Assembly (NCBI GenBank): GCA_963772225.1
Contig: CAVYWD010000001.1
Location: forward strand, 496,001 to 560,000
Length of the DNA stretch: 64,000 bases
From: CAVYWD01 sp963772225
GTDB lineage: Bacteria; Myxococcota; Myxococcia; Myxococcales; UBA5297
Direction: 5' to 3'
Under the pieces are notes generated by a model. The model did no database searches and was not told the DNA's origin. It saw only the letters and a program-made list of their open reading frames with translations. Of the stretch, positions 55,368 to 62,781 are shown one piece after another. Each line of letters starts with the position of its first letter. Within the stretch, counting starts at the first letter, position 1. The position numbers were made by a program, and so were the translations under genes.

Positions 55368-56673
55368 GACATCATCCCTCGCCCCTCGACCTTGCTTTGA
55401 ACGACGACCGCCAGCCGTTGCCTGTCGAACTTCCCGTTCTGGTTCTTGTCGATTCCCTCGACGAGCTCGATATGATCGGGCACCATGTACCGCGGTAGCA
55501 TAGCCGCCAGCTCCTTCTTGACCCCGGTCACGGAAAGCTTCTCGCCCCCTTTCGCCTTTAACATCGCGTAGAGCCTCGTGGTGTGGCTGGTTGGGTCCGT
55601 GAACGGGACGACGACCGCCTCCTCGACCTGCTCGTTCCTATAGAGGGCGCTCTCGACCTCTTGGATCTCCACCCGGAACCCGGCGCACTTCACCATCAAG
55701 TCTTTGCGACCCAGGTATTCCAGGCCCTCGGCGGTCCTGCGCACGAGGTCGCAGGTCTGGTAGAGCAGCGCGCCGTTGTGCTCTCGCAGGGGGCTCACCC
55801 GGAACGCTTTGCGCGTCCGCTCGGGGTCGTTGTAGTAGCCCTTGGTCACGATGCTCCCGCGCACCAGGAGCTCGCCCTCCTCCCCCAGCTCAGCGGGGCG
55901 GTCCTGGGACGTGAGCACCACCACGTCGGTGTTGCCGCACGCGAATCCGATGGGCACCGGTCTCTCCCCCACGTCCTCGGCGCTCCTCACCCGATGGTAC
56001 GTGCACACATTTGTCTCCGTCGGCCCGTACAGGTTGTAATACTGGGCCTTCGGCACCTCCGACATCAGGATCTTCAGGTACTTCGCCGGAAAGACCTCGC
56101 CTGCAAAGAGAATGAGCCGCAGCGCCTCAAGCGCCGCGCCGTCGACGGTTCCGTAGTTTACGATCGCCACCCAGAGCGACGGCACGGAGTACCAGATGGT
56201 AACGCGCTCTTTTCGTGCCCACTCCACCACCATGCGCGGATTGGCAACCACGCGATGCGGCACGAGCGTGACCCGCGCGCCGCAAGCGAGCGCCACGTAG
56301 ATGTCGAGCACCGACAAATCGAAGTGCAGCGGCGCGAAGCACGAAAACACGTCGTCCTCGCGCGGCTGGAAGCGCCCCAGCGACCAGTTCACGAACGTGA
56401 GCGCGTTCAGATGACTGATCATGACTCCCTTGGGCACGCCCGTCGAGCCGGAGGTATAGAGGATGTACGCGAGGTCCTCCCCGATCGCCGCGGGCTCCCG
56501 CGCGAGCTCGACGGGCTCTCGCCCGCAGAACCTGAAGCGCGCGAACGGGCCGCCCCCGTCGCTCTCCATCGCCGGTCCCGACCCCGCCGCACGGTAGGCC
56601 TCGCGCTCCGCCGACGGTCCCGGGCCAGCGGCAACCGCCAAGAGATCATCTACGAACAGCACCGCGCCCCGGC
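55364..56673 (-). pseudogene. amino-acid adenylation enzyme, C-terminal part, separated from its N-terminus by an IS
   Basis: About 436 residues of a stand-alone NRPS-type adenylation enzyme. Core motifs: YILYTSGSTGVPKGV (A3), HFDLSVLDIY (A4, with the Asp that usually binds the amino group), NLYGPTETNV (A5), GELLVRGSIVTKGYY (A6), YQTCDLVRR (A7), GRKDLMVKCAGFRVEIQEVE (A8) and NQNGKFDRQ (A10 Lys). It would load an amino acid on the nearby carrier protein. The frame is interrupted at 56674 by the IS and continues at 61306; joining there gives KERRGAVLFVDD in frame. A GTG at 56662 could still start a truncated product, but it lacks the first part of the ATP-binding domain. Confidence 0.88.
56666..56673. 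repeat. left 8-bp target-site duplication
   Basis: GCCCCGGC abuts the left end of the IS and is repeated at 61306-61313 abutting the right end. Deleting the element and one copy (4,640 bp in total) restores the adenylation reading frame. Confidence 0.88.
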
Positions 56674-56710
56674 TTCAGCGGCGGCGTGATCGAAATCCAC
56701 CTGTCGGCGG
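56674..56710 (+). repeat. left terminal inverted repeat of the IS
   Basis: 37 bp beginning TTCAGCGGCGGCGTG and ending TGTCGGCGG. Its inverted partner is 61270-61305. Shared blocks are TTCxGCGGCGGCGTG, ATCCAC and TCGGCGG, with small gaps between them. Confidence 0.8.
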
Positions 56711-56804
56711 CCTCGAGATCCACCCGGTCGTTGAGGCGAGGGAGTCGGAGTAGCTCTCAGGGCGAGAAGTATCCGGAGGACCCCTTCGGCGTGACGGTCG
56801 AGGG

Positions 56805-57197
56805 ATGCGACCCCGGAAGAAGGTCCGCAGTCGGCGGTGTAGCGAGTGCAGGAGTTGGTACTCCCCCAATCCTCGCGCGGCGGAGACGCAGCATGCATGC
56901 AGCGAAGCCTGTCGCCAGGCGAGACGCAAGCGACAGGCGCGCGAACGTCGAGCGAAGGCGCCTGAGGAGTTCCGGAAGGCGGAGCAGGCGCGACAAGCCC
57001 GATGCCGGGCCCAGAAGAGAGCCCTGCGATCGGGCGCGGGGCCGCCGGAGGCGGGCGACCAGGGGGGCTCGTTCGGCGCGCGACTCGAGGACGTGCTCGA
57101 GCTGGCGCTGGCGACTCCGCGGCCTTCTCGCGCTGCCCTGACCGAGGCGCTGCGTGAGCTGTGCTCGTGCGCACCAGGCGCGGGAGCAGGCCCGTGA
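56805..57197 (+). CDS. small zinc-ribbon-like protein of the IS
   Basis: 130 residues. The N-terminus has CSEC at C12/C15 and CSEAC at C32/C36, a C-x2-C-x16-C-x3-C arrangement likely to bind zinc, with WYSPNPR and QHACS between. A strongly basic helix (RQARRKRQARERRAKAPEEFRKAEQARQARCRAQKRALR) follows, and the C-terminal 50 residues are predicted helical. It should bind nucleic acid. It lies inside the IS boundaries, first in the element and in the same direction as istA. Only a weak GAGGG precedes the ATG. It may be a regulator or helper of transposition; no family name is claimed. Confidence 0.65.
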   Translation: MRPRKKVRSRRCSECRSWYSPNPRAAETQHACSEACRQARRKRQARERRAKAPEEFRKAEQARQARCRAQKRALRSGAGPPEAGDQGGSFGARLEDVLELALATPRPSRAALTEALRELCSCAPGAGAGP

Positions 57198-57209
57198 CCT
57201 GTGGAGCGA

Positions 57210-57440
57210 TGTCACGCGCCGGCTTCGGCGGCCAAGTTGGCGCGGCAGCAGGGGAAACCTCGGGGTTTTGCGCAGAGCGGAGCAGTGTCACGCGCATGCT
57301 TCGGCGTTCGGCGGCGCCGGCGAGTCGCCGTTTTCCCTCTGAGGAGCCGTCAGGCAGCGGGTGACCGCAGGTACGTGTCACGCGCCGGCTTCGAGCTCTC
57401 TCAGAGGGAAAAACGGCCCCTGTCACGCGCCGGGATGGCC
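57210..57440 (+). repeat. four direct repeats TGTCACGCGCCGGCTTC upstream of the ParB-like gene
   Basis: Copies start at 57210, 57286, 57376 and 57421, all in the same orientation, with spacings of 76, 90 and 45 bp. Copies 1 and 3 share TGTCACGCGCCGGCTTCG; copy 2 has ATGCTTCGGCG and copy 4 diverges after TGTCACGCGCCGGG. They fill the only sizeable non-coding gap inside the element (57198-57463). They resemble protein-binding iterons and could be sites for the ParB-like or IstA protein. Confidence 0.8.
57328..57416. repeat. inverted repeat flanking the third direct repeat
   Basis: CCGTTTTCCCTCTGAG (57328-57343) is the reverse complement of CTCAGAGGGAAAAACGG (57400-57416) apart from one extra A. 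The loop contains direct-repeat copy 3. It could form a stem in the leader RNA or be a dyad for protein binding, upstream of the parB-like start. Confidence 0.65.
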
Positions 57441-57463
57441 AAGGATCTCGGTGAGGGCGCACG

Positions 57464-58378
57464 GTGGCGCGCATGACGGGCGTGTCGACCGCGAGCACCG
57501 AGATGGCGCCGAGCGAGCTGGGCGATTCGCTCTTGGCGGTGCGACTGTGCGCGGGCGAGGCCACGCAGCAGATGCAGCTGTCGCTCTCGAAGCTCGGGCA
57601 GCTGACGCCGGTGCAGGCCTTTCGAATGGGCGAGAAGCTGGAGGTCTTCGATGGACTCAAGCGGTTGAGCGCCTCGCGCGAGCTTGGGTGGTCGAAGCTG
57701 CGCGTCGAGGTCCACGGCGTCGACTCTGCAGGGGCGAAGGTGCGGCTGTTGCGCTGCAACGCCGGGGCGGGTCTGTGCGAGCTCGAGGAGGGCTGGCTGG
57801 TGCGCTCCCTCTATCGCGACGACCACGTGAGCCAGCCGCAAATCGCGATTCTGCTCGGGCGGGACAAGAGCTGGGTGTGTCGGCGTCTGGCTTTGGCAGA
57901 GGACCTGTCGGACGAGCTGACGGCGAATGTGCGGCTGGGGCTGTTGTCGGCCACCGCGGTGCGAGAGCTTTCGCGGTTGCCGCGCGGCAACCAGGACGCT
58001 GTGGGCCTGGTGGTAGCCCGACGAGGGCTGACCACGCGGCAGACCGCGCGCCTGGTCGATTCGCTGCTCGCGGCCCAGGAAGCGGAGTGGCCGGCGCTGC
58101 TGGAGCGAGCCAGCGCGCCCATGGCCGCCGAGTCCCCCAAGGGCAGTGCACCGCGGCGCACGCCCGGCGAGCAGATGGTCGCGGACGCCTGGGCGATGAA
58201 GCGCCTCTCGACGCGCCTGCACGCGCGGCTCTTGGAGCGGTCGCTGGCCAGCTTGGGAGCGCCGGCGTGCGAGGTGGTCTCGCGCGAGCTCGTCGAGCTG
58301 CGCGGTGCGCTGGCCGCCCTGACCCGGACCCTCGACGCGCGCCTCGGGGCGCCAGGAGCCTCCGATGCTTCCGCTTGA
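57464..58378 (+). CDS. ParB-like DNA-binding protein of the IS
   Basis: 304 residues (GTG 57464; ATG 57473 is nearly as good). The N-terminal ~115 residues have the general layout of a ParB/Srx-like domain but lack a recognisable GERR-type CTPase motif. Residues ~120-145 (VSQPQIAILLGRDKSWVCRRLAL) form a clear helix-turn-helix followed by DELTANVRLGLLSATAVRELSRLP, matching the KorB/ParB DNA-binding domain. The tail is Arg/Ala-rich. The stop overlaps istA by 14 bp, so expression is coupled to the transposase. Four direct repeats lie just upstream as possible binding sites. Role unknown: regulator of the element or transposition accessory protein. Confidence 0.78.
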   Translation: MARMTGVSTASTEMAPSELGDSLLAVRLCAGEATQQMQLSLSKLGQLTPVQAFRMGEKLEVFDGLKRLSASRELGWSKLRVEVHGVDSAGAKVRLLRCNAGAGLCELEEGWLVRSLYRDDHVSQPQIAILLGRDKSWVCRRLALAEDLSDELTANVRLGLLSATAVRELSRLPRGNQDAVGLVVARRGLTTRQTARLVDSLLAAQEAEWPALLERASAPMAAESPKGSAPRRTPGEQMVADAWAMKRLSTRLHARLLERSLASLGAPACEVVSRELVELRGALAALTRTLDARLGAPGASDASA

Positions 58379-60004
58379 CCCGCAGCTGGTCCACGACGTG
58401 GTGCAGCTCGACAAGGAGGGGATGACTTGGCGCGCGATCGCGCGGGCCCTGCACATCAGCCGAAACACCGTGCGGCGCATCGTCAAGAGCCACCAGGAGG
58501 CGCGCGAAACTGCGCACTCGGCGCTGCCACGGGTGCGCGGCTCGCGCCGCCGCGCCTCGAAGCTCGACCCCTTTCGCAGCCTGATCACCGAGCTGCTCGA
58601 GAAGTATCCGGACATCACCGCGCAGCGGGTCTTCGAGCATTTGCGCGACGAGCATGGCTACGCAGGCGGCGACACCATCGTGAAAGTCCTGGTGAGCAAC
58701 CTGCGCCCGAAGTTGCCGCCCAAGCCGAGCCTCCAGACGCCGCCGCGGGTGCCGGGGGACATGGGCGAGTGCGACTGGTCGCCCTACCCGGTGGAATTCG
58801 CCCATGCGCCGTCCATGACCCTGCAGGCCTTCGGATACGCACTGCGCTACTCGACCCGGAAGTACTTCGGCTTCTTCGAGAGCAACGGCCTGCACCCTTT
58901 GATGGACGGCCACCGCCACGCCTTCGCGCGCTTCCAGGGCGCCGCGCGCCGGTGCACCTACGATAGCCAGAAGCCGGTGGTGCTGCGCTGGGAAGGCAAC
59001 CAGCCAATCCTCAATCCCCGCTTCGTCGATTTCGCCACCTATTACGAATTCTCCGCCGTCGCCGTGCGCCATGCCCCCAACCGCAAGCCCCGGGTCGAGC
59101 GGAGCTTCTGGGAGCTCTCCCTCAGCTTCTTCCGGGGCCGCTCATTCCGCGACCTGGCCGACCTCGAGGCCCAGCTCTCCCGGTGGATGGACACCATCGC
59201 CGACCTGCGCCCCATCAAGCGGATGAAGCGGCGCACGCGGATGGAGCTCTTCGCCGAAGAGCAGTCGCTGCTGCGGCCGCTGCCGCGCCACCCCTACGAC
59301 ACCGCGCGGGTGCTCTACAAGCTCTGCAACCTCGAGGGCTTCATGACCTGGGAGACCAATGAATATTCCCTGCCCTATGAATACGTCACCGAGATTCTCC
59401 CGGTGCGCATCACCGAGAATGAGCTCTTCGTCTACAAAGCGGACCTGACCTGCCTGGCACGGCACGAGCTCAGGCCTCGCGGCGCGCAGCAGCAGTCAAT
59501 CCTGCCGGGGCATCGGCCCCCGCGCGCCGAGGGCGGGCCCGACCTCGAGCACCTGCGGCGCGCATTCCAGGATCTTGGGGGGCCCGGAGCGGAGTACCTG
59601 GCGGCGCTCGAGCGGCGCGACTCGCGGTCGGCCGGCTACCACGCGCGCAAGGTCCTTTCGCTGCGCGAGGGCTACGACACCGCCGAGCTCTGCAAGGCGC
59701 TCTCGCACGCGCTCTGCTTCGGCGCTCTCGAGCACGTCAGCATCGAGAAGAAATCCTCAACGCCCGCTCCGACCGCCGCCGGCTCGACGAGTACGTCGCC
59801 GCGGCCTCGGCCAAGAAGCTCAAGAGCGCCGTCGCCCAGAGCTGCACCGAGCCGCGCGACCTCGCCGAGTACGACGCGCTGCCGTGCCGCGGCACAGTCC
59901 CCGAGCCCCAAGGAGAAGCGACATGCGAGCCCCCACCTCCCTCAAAGGCCCCGCCGCCGAAGCCCGGGAGCGCATCGAGCGGCACCTCGACCGACTCGGT
60001 CTGA
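58365..60004 (+). pseudogene. istA: IS21-family transposase IstA, frame broken by one missing base
   Basis: The first ~460 codons read well: an N-terminal HTH (GMTWRAIARALHISRNTVRRIV), then the DDE catalytic residues D137 (GECDWSP), D200 (TYDSQKPVV) and E245 (RVERSF). The frame is then lost near 59745-59755. One base inserted there (AAG-GAA-ATC) gives KEILNARSDRRRLDEY and ends with DLAEYDALP, a normal IstA C-terminus, stopping at 60004. Span is 1,640 bp, one short of a multiple of three. The uncorrected frame runs on to 60272 as non-IstA sequence. AGGAG precedes ATG 58365. The catalytic core is intact, so either a sequence error or recent inactivation is possible. Confidence 0.85.
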
Positions 60005-60750
60005 GGGGGCTTTCCATCGATGCCTATCTGGCCTGGGTCAAGGAGCACCAGCCCTCGGACCTGGAAGCCGCCGAGCAGCTGCTCGCTGCGGCGGCCGCCA
60101 TCAAGCGCGAGCGCAGCATCGAGTGGCGCATCAAGGGCAGCGGCATGAAGGTCCGCAAGACCATGGCGGCCTTCGACTGGGACTTCCAGCCCAAGCTCAA
60201 TCGCCGCTTCGTCGAGGAGCTCTTCGCGCTCTCCTTCGTCCAGCGGCACGAGGACCTCTTGATCACCGGTAAGAGCGGGACCGGCAAGAGCCACATCCTG
60301 CAGGCTCTCGCGGTCCAAGCCTGCGAGCAGGAGTGGATGGTGCGCTACGCCCGGTGCGTCGACCTGGTCGACCACCTCTACGCCGGCCTGGCCGACGGCT
60401 CCTACGAGCGGCGGATGAAGAGCTGGTGTCGGCCCACGCTCCTGGTGATCGACGACGTCGGACTGGGCCAGCTCAAGCGCCGCGACGACGAGCCGACCGC
60501 GGCCCACATGATCTTCACCCTCTTGGATCGCCGACACGGCAGCGCCAGCACGGCGATCACGTCGAACATCAGGCTCTCCTCATGGGGCAAGTACCTGGGC
60601 GACGCTACCCTGGCCGCGGCGGTCCTCGACCGCCTGGCGGCGACCTCCATCCGGATCGACATCGACGGGCCGAGCTTCCGGCAGCACCAGGCGCACCAGC
60701 GGGCCAAGGAGCAGGGACACGAGCTCCCGGTGGAGGAACCCCATGATTGA
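59923..60750 (+). CDS. istB: IS21-family ATP-binding helper protein IstB
   Basis: 275 residues, intact. The Walker A loop ITGKSGTGKSHILQAL (~113-128) and Walker B LLVIDDVGLGQLKRRDDE (~170-187) are those of the AAA+ IstB/DnaC-like ATPases that remodel target DNA for IstA. AITSNIRLSSWGKYLGD is the sensor I region (usually ITSNLPFSEW). AAGGAG sits 8 nt before ATG 59923. It overlaps the end of istA by 82 bp in a different frame and the downstream 66-codon gene by 8 bp. Confidence 0.93.
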   Translation: MRAPTSLKGPAAEARERIERHLDRLGLRGLSIDAYLAWVKEHQPSDLEAAEQLLAAAAAIKRERSIEWRIKGSGMKVRKTMAAFDWDFQPKLNRRFVEELFALSFVQRHEDLLITGKSGTGKSHILQALAVQACEQEWMVRYARCVDLVDHLYAGLADGSYERRMKSWCRPTLLVIDDVGLGQLKRRDDEPTAAHMIFTLLDRRHGSASTAITSNIRLSSWGKYLGDATLAAAVLDRLAATSIRIDIDGPSFRQHQAHQRAKEQGHELPVEEPHD

Positions 60751-60943
60751 GAGGCCGCCGCTGACGCTCAACCTCCCGCCGCTCGACGGCCCCACCGCGG
60801 CTTGGCTGCTCGACCTCTGCGGCCAGCTCCAAGTCGCGCTCTGGCAAGAGTACGGCGACGAGGTCGAGGCCCACTGGACTGCGACCGAGCCCAACCAGCT
60901 CCTCTACGGGCCCCTGCAGCCCGCCTCGCGCAAGAGGCGCTGA
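60743..60943 (+). CDS. 66-residue IS accessory protein of unknown function
   Basis: The ATG overlaps the end of istB by 8 bp and is preceded by GAGGAA, so translation is probably coupled. The acidic protein contains LLDLCGQLQVALWQEYGDEVEAHW, likely one amphipathic helix, and a basic end (PASRKRR). No family recognised. Its place directly after istB within the element suggests a conserved accessory role. Confidence 0.55.
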   Translation: MIERPPLTLNLPPLDGPTAAWLLDLCGQLQVALWQEYGDEVEAHWTATEPNQLLYGPLQPASRKRR

Positions 60944-61269
60944 TACCGCGATTCTGCCCGGGCCGCAGGTGTGGCCCTCAGAGCGGGCTCCGCTGGCGAG
61001 CGTCCCGCGACCGCGACGGAATGCCTGCGGCCCGGGCGCCCTTCATCACCGCGACAGACTGACCGCCGGAGGCGCCCGACCCGCCTTCGGCGGTCGGCGT
61101 TTTAATCCCGCTCCGGAATGGGGCCCGGGCCCTGACGAGTCCAGCGCGGGGACAGCGCCTCGTTTCCGCGATCCGTAGACGGCGGGGACGGCTCGCCCGC
61201 CTCCGTATTCGCCCGCACCCTTCTGACGGCCTGCGCCCGCAACCCCGCAACCGAACTGGATCGCCAAAA
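60944..61269. other. non-coding right end of the IS
   Basis: About 326 bp between the last small gene and the right terminal repeat. It is GC-rich with several short inverted sequences (for example GCCGCAGG...CCTGCGGC at 60960-61032) but has no credible gene. Terminal sites for IstA probably lie here; none repeats the left-side TGTCACGCGC motif. Confidence 0.5.
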
Positions 61270-61305
61270 CCGCCGAGAGTGGATCACCTCCACGCCGCCG
61301 CCGAA
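61270..61305 (-). repeat. right terminal inverted repeat of the IS
   Basis: On the minus strand it begins TTCGGCGGCGGCGTG and ends TCTCGGCGG (36 bp), the inverted partner of 56674-56710. Outside it lies the second GCCCCGGC copy. Confidence 0.8.
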
Positions 61306-61313
61306 GCCCCGGC
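61306..61313. repeat. right 8-bp target-site duplication
   Basis: GCCCCGGC, identical to 56666-56673, directly outside the right terminal repeat. Confidence 0.88.
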
Positions 61314-61488
61314 GCTCCTTGAGGCAAGACAGTCCCTCGGCGAGCCTCGAGAGGCCGCTCCACAGACCCGCTCGCGTGATGACGGTCGCGGTGCGGCTCG
61401 ACTCGAGGATCGTCGCGATCCGCGATTCGGGGAGATAGTGCGGGTCGATCGGGATGTACGCGCAGCCCGCCTTCAGAGCCACTCCCAC
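61306..61488 (-). pseudogene. N-terminal fragment of the adenylation enzyme
   Basis: About 61 codons reading VALKAGCAYIPIDPHYLPESRI (the A2 region of adenylation enzymes), then LESSRTATVITRAGL, up to KERRG at the duplication. This is the direct continuation of 55364-56673. The first ~60 residues expected of an adenylation enzyme are missing: upstream of ~61490 the frame gives only basic, non-homologous sequence. The gene therefore suffered a second loss at its 5' end, besides the IS insertion. Confidence 0.82.
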
Positions 61489-61693
61489 GTCTTCAACTCG
61501 GCGGCGCCGAATTGGAGAGCGTGCGTCCGACGCACGCCCTTTTCGCCCCCTCGCTCTCCCGACCCCTCTTCCCGTGGACTATCGTCCTCTCACGGCTCTT
61601 CCTGCGAGAGCCCTCTTTCTGGCCACAGCACCCCTTCCGCAAGCCCAAGATCCCCATTAGCAGGGCCCGTGCCGGCGGCTTCGTTCAACCCGA
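61489..61693. other. unassigned junction DNA
   Basis: About 200 bp between the truncated adenylation gene and an inverted repeat. No homology to either neighbour is visible, and it contains no credible gene. It probably marks a recombination junction. Confidence 0.4.
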
Positions 61694-61753
61694 CGTTTGA
61701 CGCAGCCGGGCCACCGCTGCGCCCGCCCCCGCCCCCACCGGCTGCGTCAAACG
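61694..61753. repeat. perfect 16-bp inverted repeat next to the recombinase fragment
   Basis: CGTTTGACGCAGCCGG (61694-61709) pairs exactly with CCGGCTGCGTCAAACG (61738-61753) around a 28-nt C-rich loop. It lies immediately upstream of the point where recombinase homology starts, so it may be an element end or recombination site. Confidence 0.8.
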
Positions 61754-61754
61754 C

Positions 61755-62643
61755 CTATTGGTTTGTCGCCCAAGAGACGGGACGCTCCATCAGCAGACTA
61801 AGTGTCGAGGACCTGCGCACGGACCTGGTATTGGCATTCCTAGACCATCTCGAGGGGACTCGCCGCAACAGCGCCGGGACGCGCAACTGCCGACTCGCCG
61901 CCGTCCGCGGCTTCGTCGAGCATGTGTTGCGCCACGATCCCTGCCACGCCGAGCAGTATCGCCAGGTGCTCGCGATCCCCGCCAAACGCGCACATAGTCG
62001 CCCACCCAGCTATCTCGAGCCCGAGGAGGCGCGCATCCTGCTGAGGCAACCCGAGAGTACTACTCCCGCTGGCGCTCGCGATCGCGCGCTCCTCCTGGTC
62101 CTCTACAACACCGGTGCCCGCATCAGCGAAGCGCTCGCCATCCGGGTCGGGGACATCCAGCTCCAGCGCCCTCGTCAGGTGCGCCTCCACGGGAAGGGCA
62201 GCAAGGACCGCCTCTGTCCCCTCTGGGCCGAGACGGCCAGCGCGATGCAGTCTCTGCTGCGCTGCAGCCCCGCTGGCCAAGGCCCGATCTTCAGAAATGC
62301 ACGCGGTGCTCCGCTCTCGCGAGATGGGGCAGCCTACGTCCTCGCCAAGCACGCACGCTCGGCCGCACGCACCATGCCTGTGCTGGCTCGTCGGCAGATT
62401 ACTCCGCACGTGCTCAGGCACAGCTGCGCCGTAGCTCTGCTGCAGGCTGGAGTCGAACTGAGCGTCATCCGGGACTACCTCGGGCATGTCAGCGTAGCCA
62501 CAACCGGTCGCTACCTCAGCACCAACCTGCAGGCGAAGCGCACCGTCCTCGAAGCGTTCTGGCGTCGAGCGGGATTGGACCAAAAGCCGCCACGTCCGTG
62601 GCAACCAAGTCCGAGCGTGCTCGCCTTCCTCGCAGGACTGTGA
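61755..62643 (+). pseudogene. tyrosine recombinase (phage-integrase family), 5'-truncated
   Basis: About 295 codons. Homology starts abruptly at WFVAQETGRSISRL, inside the SAM-like N-terminal domain, so roughly 50-60 residues including the start are missing. The catalytic domain is complete: Arg in NTGARISEAL, Lys in LHGKGSKDRL, HVLRHSCAV (His-x-x-Arg), GHVS (His) and the nucleophile Tyr in TTGRYLS. It resembles the XerC-like recombinases of multi-recombinase mobile elements. No in-frame ATG precedes the catalytic core, so it is unlikely to be expressed as a functional enzyme. It has no partner recombinase here. Confidence 0.85.
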
Positions 62644-62650
62644 CCCGCGC

Positions 62651-62780
62651 CGTTATCCCGAGTGCAGCGATGGTCTCGAGGCTGCTCGCTCTTCGGTGGC
62701 TGGCTCGAAGTATCCCTCCCTATTGGGATAACGGACGAGTCCGGATAATGCGCTTTATCTCGAGGTCGGGATAAAGCGCA
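62651..62780. repeat. cluster of inverted repeats with TTATCCC/GCGCTTTATC cores
   Basis: CGTTATCCC (62651-62659) pairs with GGGATAACG (62725-62733), and TGCGCTTTATC (62749-62759) pairs with GATAAAGCGCA (62770-62780). The sites lie directly after the recombinase stop and end where the IS66 homology begins. This arrangement resembles terminal binding sites of tyrosine-recombinase elements. Confidence 0.65.
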
Positions 62781-62781
62781 C

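Larger units (their letters stand above)
56674..61305 (+). mobile_element. IS21-type insertion element with accessory zinc-ribbon and ParB-like genes (4,632 bp)
   Basis: Bounded by imperfect 36-37-bp terminal inverted repeats starting TTC(A/G)GCGGCGGCGTG and by an 8-bp direct duplication. Gene order on the plus strand: zinc-ribbon-like orf (56805-57197), a regulatory region with four direct repeats, parB-like orf (57464-58378), istA (58365-60004, frame broken), istB (59923-60750), 66-codon orf (60743-60943), then about 360 bp of non-coding right end. istA and istB alone define IS21 family members of ~2.0-2.5 kb; this one is almost twice as long. The extra genes are packed with overlaps into the same transcription unit, so they look like functional parts rather than later cargo. 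Confidence 0.88.

Noticed and set aside
57210..57440. Direct repeats as the IS21 left terminus
   Set aside because: They lie more than 500 bp inside the deduced left end, have no counterpart near the right end, and the target duplication fits 56674/61305 exactly.
61102..61488. Separate gene of 128 codons on the minus strand
   Set aside because: Its first half is the adenylation fragment and its second half reads through the IS right end; it is a chimeric frame made by the insertion.
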